Source of the DNA: Bradyrhizobium sp. AZCC 2262
Lineage (GTDB): Bacteria > Pseudomonadota > Alphaproteobacteria > Rhizobiales > Xanthobacteraceae
Length of the DNA stretch: 64,000 nt
Assembly (NCBI RefSeq): GCF_036924535.1
Contig: NZ_JAZHRT010000001.1
Span: forward strand, 2,232,001-2,296,000
Reading direction: 5' to 3'
Below are positions 59,903-64,000 of this stretch, one piece after another (position 1 is the stretch's first letter; each line of letters begins with the position of its first letter). The position numbers and the translations under genes are program-made. The notes beneath the pieces are model-generated. The model searched no databases. It was not told the origin of the DNA and saw only the letters and a program-made list of their open reading frames with translations.

Positions 59903-61111
59903 GTGACCATCTTCGTACCTGCTGCGCGCGTGTCGCGCATCAAGATTTCCCCGACCACGGCTGCCGCCGCGCGCGTTCGCGAGTTGAAGGCCGCCGGCCA
60001 CGACATCGTCGACATGACGATCGGCGAGCCGGATTTCGACACCCCGGATCACGTCAAGGCCGCGGCGCACGCGGCGATCGATAACGGCGAGACCAAATAC
60101 ACCGCCGTCAATGGCACGCCGGCGCTGCGCGCGGCGATTATTGACGACTACAAGCGCCGCCTTGGACTTGACTATGCCGAAAGCGAAATCTGCGTCGGCG
60201 GCGGCGCCAAGCAGATCCTGTTCCTGGCCTTGATGGCAAGCGTGGAGGAGGGGGCGGAAGTCATCATTCCCGCACCTTATTGGGTGTCGTATCCCGACAT
60301 GGTCATCGCCAATGACGGCAAGCCGGTCATCGTGGCCTGTTCCGAGAATGTCGGCTTCAAGTTGACCCCGGCGGCACTGGAGGCTGCGATCACACCGCGG
60401 ACGCGATGGCTGATCCTGAATACACCGTCGAACCCCACGGGTGCGGCCTATGACCGGGCCGAACTCGAGGTCCTTGGCGAGGTGCTGCTGCGCCATCCGC
60501 ATGTCATGGTGCTGTCCGATGACATCTACGATCAGATCTGGTTCCGCGACGAGCCGATGACGACGCTTGCGGCCGCCGTGCCGGGTTTGAAGGATCGCAT
60601 CCTGCTCACCAATGGCGTCTCCAAATCCTACGCGATGACCGGCTGGCGCATCGGGTATGCGGCGGGTCCGGCCGCGCTGATCGCGGCCATCAACAAACTT
60701 CAATCCCAGATGTCGTCCTGCCCGTCGTCGATCAGCCAGGCCGCTGCAGCCCACGCGCTTGCAAGCGAGCAGAGTTTTGTCGGCGAAAGCGTAAAGCTCT
60801 ACCGGGAGCGGCGCGACTATGCCTGCGCCCGGCTCAACGCCGTGCCGCATCTGCGTTGTCTGGCGCCGGACGGCGCCTTCTATCTCTATCCGAGCTGTGC
60901 CGGCGCGATCGGCAAGGTCACGCCGGAAGGCAAGACGATCGAGAGCGATCTCGACTTCGTGCTCTATCTCCTCGACAAGGGCGGGATCGCCTCGGTCCAT
61001 GGCGCGGCCTACGGGCTTTCTCCCTATTTCCGGCTTTCGACCGCGACATCGATGGCGACGATCAAACAGGCGTGCGACCGCATCGAGAAGGCCTGCGCCG
61101 ATTTGCGCTGA
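59903..61111 (+). CDS. Class I/II pyridoxal-phosphate aminotransferase (aspartate-type)
   Basis: 402 residues, fold-type I. IGEPDFDTPDHVK at the N-terminus, APYWVSYPDM and NTPSNPTGA around the cofactor, the PLP Lys in NGVSKSYAMTGWRIGY, and a C-terminal Arg in FRLSTA for the substrate carboxylate. Transfers an amino group between an amino acid and a 2-oxoacid. GTG start with AAAGGAAA seven bases upstream and 23 bases after livF, so it is probably part of the importer operon. Confidence 0.9.
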   Translation: MTIFVPAARVSRIKISPTTAAAARVRELKAAGHDIVDMTIGEPDFDTPDHVKAAAHAAIDNGETKYTAVNGTPALRAAIIDDYKRRLGLDYAESEICVGGGAKQILFLALMASVEEGAEVIIPAPYWVSYPDMVIANDGKPVIVACSENVGFKLTPAALEAAITPRTRWLILNTPSNPTGAAYDRAELEVLGEVLLRHPHVMVLSDDIYDQIWFRDEPMTTLAAAVPGLKDRILLTNGVSKSYAMTGWRIGYAAGPAALIAAINKLQSQMSSCPSSISQAAAAHALASEQSFVGESVKLYRERRDYACARLNAVPHLRCLAPDGAFYLYPSCAGAIGKVTPEGKTIESDLDFVLYLLDKGGIASVHGAAYGLSPYFRLSTATSMATIKQACDRIEKACADLR

Positions 61112-61198
61112 GGGCATCGGAGCCCGTTGTCGGGGCGCCTTGTTCTCCTGCCGGGATCGCCCTAGTGTTTCGGTTCACAGGGGTGACGCAGCGGGGCC

Positions 61199-62140
61199 AT
61201 GAGCGTTGATTTCACAAAACTGAAGAGCTTCGTGAAGATCGTCGATGCCGGCAGCGTTTCCCGCGCCGCCAGCATTTTGCGAACCGCGCAGCCGGCGCTG
61301 TCGCAGCAAGTGGCGGCGCTCGAAAGCCATTTCAAGCACAAGCTTTTGACGCGCAGCAACACCGGCATCACGCCGACCGAGGCGGGCCTGGTGTTGTACC
61401 GGCATGCCCAGTTGCTGCTGAAGCAGATCGAGCAGGCCAAGATCGACATCGACAATTCCTCGAAATCGCTGGCTGGCCGTGTCTCGATCGGGCTTGCGAC
61501 CTATTCGACGTCGAGTGCGCTGTCGCTGCCGATCCTGAAGGAAATGAAGGCGCTGCATCCCCAGATCATCGTCCATATCAACGACAGTTTTGGTCATGTG
61601 CTGAGCGAGTTGATCATGACCGGCAGGATGGACATGGCTGTCATCTATGGCTCGGAACCGATCAAGGGGGTGACACTGCGGCCGTTGTTTCGCGAAGAAC
61701 TGTTTCTGGTGTCTCCCCCCGGTACCGCCTTCAGCAAATCACCGACCGAAACGTTGCCGCTCTCGGCGCTTGCCGACGTGCCGCTGCTGTTGCCGAGCAA
61801 GGGCCACTTCCTGCGCCGCCTGATCGATGAGTCGCTGGCGCGGGCACGTGTCGTCCCAAACGTGGCCTCGGAAATCGAGTCGGTTTCGTCACTCGGCGCG
61901 GCGGTCATGGACGGCCTCGGTTCGACGATCCTTCCGGCTTCCGTCGCCGCCAGCGCCTCGAGTTTTGCCGGCGCCGATATCAGGCGGCTGGCGCGCCCGG
62001 TGATCGAGGCAACGGTGTCGCTTTGCACCTCCGATCACCTTCCGCTGTCGGAGCCCGCTTTGGCGGTCCGATCCGTGCTGCTCGACGTGATCGAAAAGCT
62101 GATGCGCAAGCACCCGCAAGGCATTCGCTCGGCGCCATAA
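61199..62140 (+). CDS. LysR-type regulator (Nac/Cbl-like)
   Basis: 313 residues. HTH: MSVDFTKLKSFVKIVDAGSV then ASILRTAQPALSQQVAAL. The effector domain has RVSIGLATYST, ELIMTGRMDMAVIYG and LADVPLLLPSKGHFLR, as in Nac-type regulators of nitrogen-compound use. Placed between the importer/aminotransferase genes and the hydantoinase gene, and likely the regulator of both through the boxes at 55139 and 62148. Confidence 0.88.
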   Translation: MSVDFTKLKSFVKIVDAGSVSRAASILRTAQPALSQQVAALESHFKHKLLTRSNTGITPTEAGLVLYRHAQLLLKQIEQAKIDIDNSSKSLAGRVSIGLATYSTSSALSLPILKEMKALHPQIIVHINDSFGHVLSELIMTGRMDMAVIYGSEPIKGVTLRPLFREELFLVSPPGTAFSKSPTETLPLSALADVPLLLPSKGHFLRRLIDESLARARVVPNVASEIESVSSLGAAVMDGLGSTILPASVAASASSFAGADIRRLARPVIEATVSLCTSDHLPLSEPALAVRSVLLDVIEKLMRKHPQGIRSAP

Positions 62141-62147
62141 GCAAAGT

Positions 62148-62171
62148 CTATAGCGGCAGACCGCACTTGTG
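62148..62171 (+). promoter_or_regulatory. Shared 24-bp box upstream of the hydantoinase gene
   Basis: CTATAGCGGCAGA then GCA and TTGTG, 21 of 24 positions identical to 55139-55162. It begins eight bases after the lysR stop and 148 bases before the hyuA start codon. Confidence 0.6.
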
Positions 62172-62295
62172 TTGGCTGGCGTCAGCGCCATCCCGTACCC
62201 TTCAACCCTAACGGGATTCCGGTAGCCCGGGCTCGATGATTCATCGGGTTGCTATTCCCGCGCTGCCTGACGAACTGTCGCTGCCTGAGGAAACC

Positions 62296-64000
62296 ATGGC
62301 CAAGCTCGCATTTGATACCGGGGGCACTTTTACCGATTTCGCCCTGCTCGACGATGACGGCGAACTGCATCTGCACAAGGTGCTGAGCACGCCGAAAAAC
62401 CCGGCCGAGGCGGTGGTGCAGGGCGCGACCGAACTGCTCGAGCGCTTCGGCAGCCGTATCGATCTGGCAAAACTCCAGGTGCTCGGCGCCACGACGGTGG
62501 TCACCAACGCCGTCCTCGAACGCAAGGGCGTAGAAACCGGTTTCATCTCGACCGCCGGCTTCCAGGACATGCTGCGGATCCGCAACGAGGGCCGCTACGA
62601 TCTCTATGATTTGAATCTCCGATATCCCGATCCGCTGGTCACCCGCGCCAACAGTTTTGGCGCCGAGGAGCGCATGACGGCCGACGGCGCCGTCGTCACC
62701 GAACTGAAGGAAGACGCGATCCGGGAGATCGCCGGGCGTCTGCGCAGCAAGGGCATCAAGTCGGTCGCGGTCTGCCTGCTGCATGCCTACAAATACCCGA
62801 AGCACGAACAGCGCATTGCTGCGCTGCTGCGCGAAGAGAGCCCGGACATCTTCGTCTCGCTCTCCTCGGAAGTCTGTCCTGAGGTGCGCGAGTTCGATCG
62901 CGCCTCGACCACCGTCGTCAATGCCTACACCCGCCCGCAGATGGCAGGCCACGTCGCCCATTTGCAGCGCGAATTCGCCAACAAGGGAATCGACCGGCAG
63001 GTGCTTTGGATGACGTCGTCCGGCGGCCTCGTTCCGAGCCTGCGTGCCGCCGAGCTTCCCGTGCGTCTGATTGAATCAGGTCCCGCGGCAGGCGCGGTCG
63101 CCGCCGCCGAGTTCGGCAGAACGGCGGGCGAGGCCAGCGTGTTGTCCTTTGACATGGGCGGCACCACCGCAAAACTCTGCCTGATTCCGAATGGCGAGCC
63201 GACGGTCGGCACCGACCTCGAAGTCGCGCACTACCAGCGTTTTCGCAAGGGGTCCGGATTTCCGCTAAAAATCCAGTCGATCCAGATGATCGAGATCGGC
63301 GCGGGTGGCGGATCGATCGCGGCCAAAAATCAACTCGGCCTTCTCGACGTCGGCCCACGTTCGGCCGGCGCGCTTCCGGGCCCGGCCGCTTACCAACGCG
63401 GCGGCACCGAACCAACGGTTACCGATGCCGACATTCTGCTCGGCTACATGGGCGTCGAATCCTTCGTCGGCGGCTCGTTCAAGGTCTCAAAGGACGCGGC
63501 CCGGGAGGCGATGGAAAAGCTCGCAGCCTCGCTCGATGTCAGCGTTGACCGCTGTGCCTGGGGCATCCACGACCTCGTCAATGAATCCATGAGCAAGGCA
63601 GCCGCCATGCATGCGACCGACCTCGGCGTCGATCCCCGCACGCTGCCGATGGTGGCGTTCGGCGGCGCCGGTCCGGTGCACGCCTACGGCATCGCCCGCA
63701 AGCTCGGCATCAAGCGCGTCATCTGCCCGACCGGTGCCGGGGTCACTTCGGCGATCGGGCTCCTCATCGCGCCGGTGGCGGTGGATCTGTCCGCCAGCTT
63801 TCCGATGGGCATGGACAGTTGGGATTTCGACCAGATGCGGCTGCTGCTCGACGATCTGGCCGCGCAAGGCGCCGAAGTCGTCGTTGCCGCCGGCGTCGCC
63901 AGGGAAGCGATCACCAACCGCTACACCGTCGACATGCGCTATGTCGGGCAGGGCTATGAGATCACGGTCGCGTTGCCCGATCGCAACCTGCCGAAGGACG
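62296..64000 (+). CDS. hyuA: Hydantoinase/oxoprolinase A-type subunit, 3' end outside window
   Basis: The first 568 residues of an N-methylhydantoinase/5-oxoprolinase A-type protein; the frame is still open at the window end. FDTGGTFTDFALLD (phosphate 1 of the ASKHA fold), ATTVVTNAVLERKG, TSSGGLVPSLRAAE, ESGPAAGAVAAAEFGR, LSFDMGGTTAKLCL and FGGAGPVHAYGIA are in order. It hydrolyses a cyclic amide with ATP, together with a B subunit expected downstream. GAGGAAACC precedes the ATG. The importer and aminotransferase upstream suggest uptake and use of a hydantoin- or oxoproline-like compound. Confidence 0.92.
   Translation, partial: MAKLAFDTGGTFTDFALLDDDGELHLHKVLSTPKNPAEAVVQGATELLERFGSRIDLAKLQVLGATTVVTNAVLERKGVETGFISTAGFQDMLRIRNEGRYDLYDLNLRYPDPLVTRANSFGAEERMTADGAVVTELKEDAIREIAGRLRSKGIKSVAVCLLHAYKYPKHEQRIAALLREESPDIFVSLSSEVCPEVREFDRASTTVVNAYTRPQMAGHVAHLQREFANKGIDRQVLWMTSSGGLVPSLRAAELPVRLIESGPAAGAVAAAEFGRTAGEASVLSFDMGGTTAKLCLIPNGEPTVGTDLEVAHYQRFRKGSGFPLKIQSIQMIEIGAGGGSIAAKNQLGLLDVGPRSAGALPGPAAYQRGGTEPTVTDADILLGYMGVESFVGGSFKVSKDAAREAMEKLAASLDVSVDRCAWGIHDLVNESMSKAAAMHATDLGVDPRTLPMVAFGGAGPVHAYGIARKLGIKRVICPTGAGVTSAIGLLIAPVAVDLSASFPMGMDSWDFDQMRLLLDDLAAQGAEVVVAAGVAREAITNRYTVDMRYVGQGYEITVALPDRNLPKD

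Noticed and set aside
1..64000. CRISPR array, rRNA genes or plasmid/phage structural genes.
   Set aside because: No regularly spaced repeats, rRNA-like segments, rep/par genes or phage capsid, tail or terminase genes were seen.

Overview
The window looks like part of the chromosome of a high-GC alphaproteobacterium, most likely the Bradyrhizobium/Afipia/Rhodopseudomonas group (Nitrobacteraceae). This rests on codon style, gene families and a dispersed palindromic repeat of a kind I associate with that group; there is no rRNA or other phylogenetic marker, so the placement is an inference. Most of it reads as an accessory region built by repeated acquisition. Two 47-bp direct repeats made of the 3' part of a tRNA-Arg(CCG) gene lie at 4528-4574 and 53227-53273. 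A tyrosine integrase follows the second, a serine-recombinase tail abuts the first, and a decayed copy of the integrase tail lies at 41190-41295. A diverged direct repeat of about 0.7-0.8 kb (4670-5400 and 40280-41065) divides the 48.7-kb interval into two parts. Eight copies of a short palindromic element are scattered through the intergenic spaces.

Layout. 1-3640: a 5'-truncated D-2-hydroxyacid dehydrogenase, a PRISE-like SDR and two tandem paralogous SDRs. 3646-5671: a wasteland of truncated genes, the att-like site and repeats. 5831-9600: a zinc-type metal operon read leftwards (CobW/COG0523 GTPase, 68-aa protein, DUF2946, DUF1007, NicO transporter) behind a perfect 20-bp palindrome that fits a Zur box. 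9839-15589: small unknown proteins, then a leftward group of small redox enzymes (ABM monooxygenase, AhpD-like, nitroreductase, quinone oxidoreductase, Gfo/Idh/MocA). 15683-20830: LysR regulator, then a GST-like, aldehyde dehydrogenase and GMC oxidoreductase operon. 21152-24008: an unknown protein divergent from a MocR regulator. 24652-27864: a second Mfd-like helicase. 27968-28786: an intact IS5-family element with a CTAG duplication.

28923-39894 is a coherent acyl-CoA degradation locus resembling the acyclic-terpene (Atu) or leucine/isovalerate (Liu) pathways. It has two CoA ligases, two SDRs, an isovaleryl-type acyl-CoA dehydrogenase, a divergent TetR regulator, and a biotin-dependent carboxylase. 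The carboxylase alpha subunit is split into biotin carboxylase and carrier proteins by what looks like one nucleotide. Two inverted repeats with ATGAAT half-sites sit in the divergent promoter.

41451-52678 is the most interesting part. Two related TetR regulators with near-identical recognition helices sit among four transcription starts, all carrying the palindrome CTATCGATAG or close variants, mostly as pairs 51-62 bp apart. The genes behind these operators are a PEP-mutase/isocitrate-lyase-like enzyme, a DUF1993 protein, an AlkB-like dioxygenase, an alpha/beta hydrolase, a cNMP-binding/thioredoxin-reductase-like fusion without its CxxC, an SDR, an Old Yellow Enzyme, a 14-TM MFS exporter and a double-ABM protein. 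I infer one local regulon for sensing and clearing reactive or xenobiotic electrophiles.

54814-64000 looks like ordinary backbone: a branched-chain-type ABC importer (five genes), an aminotransferase, a LysR regulator and the start of a hydantoinase/oxoprolinase gene. A shared 24-bp box lies upstream of both the importer and the hydantoinase.
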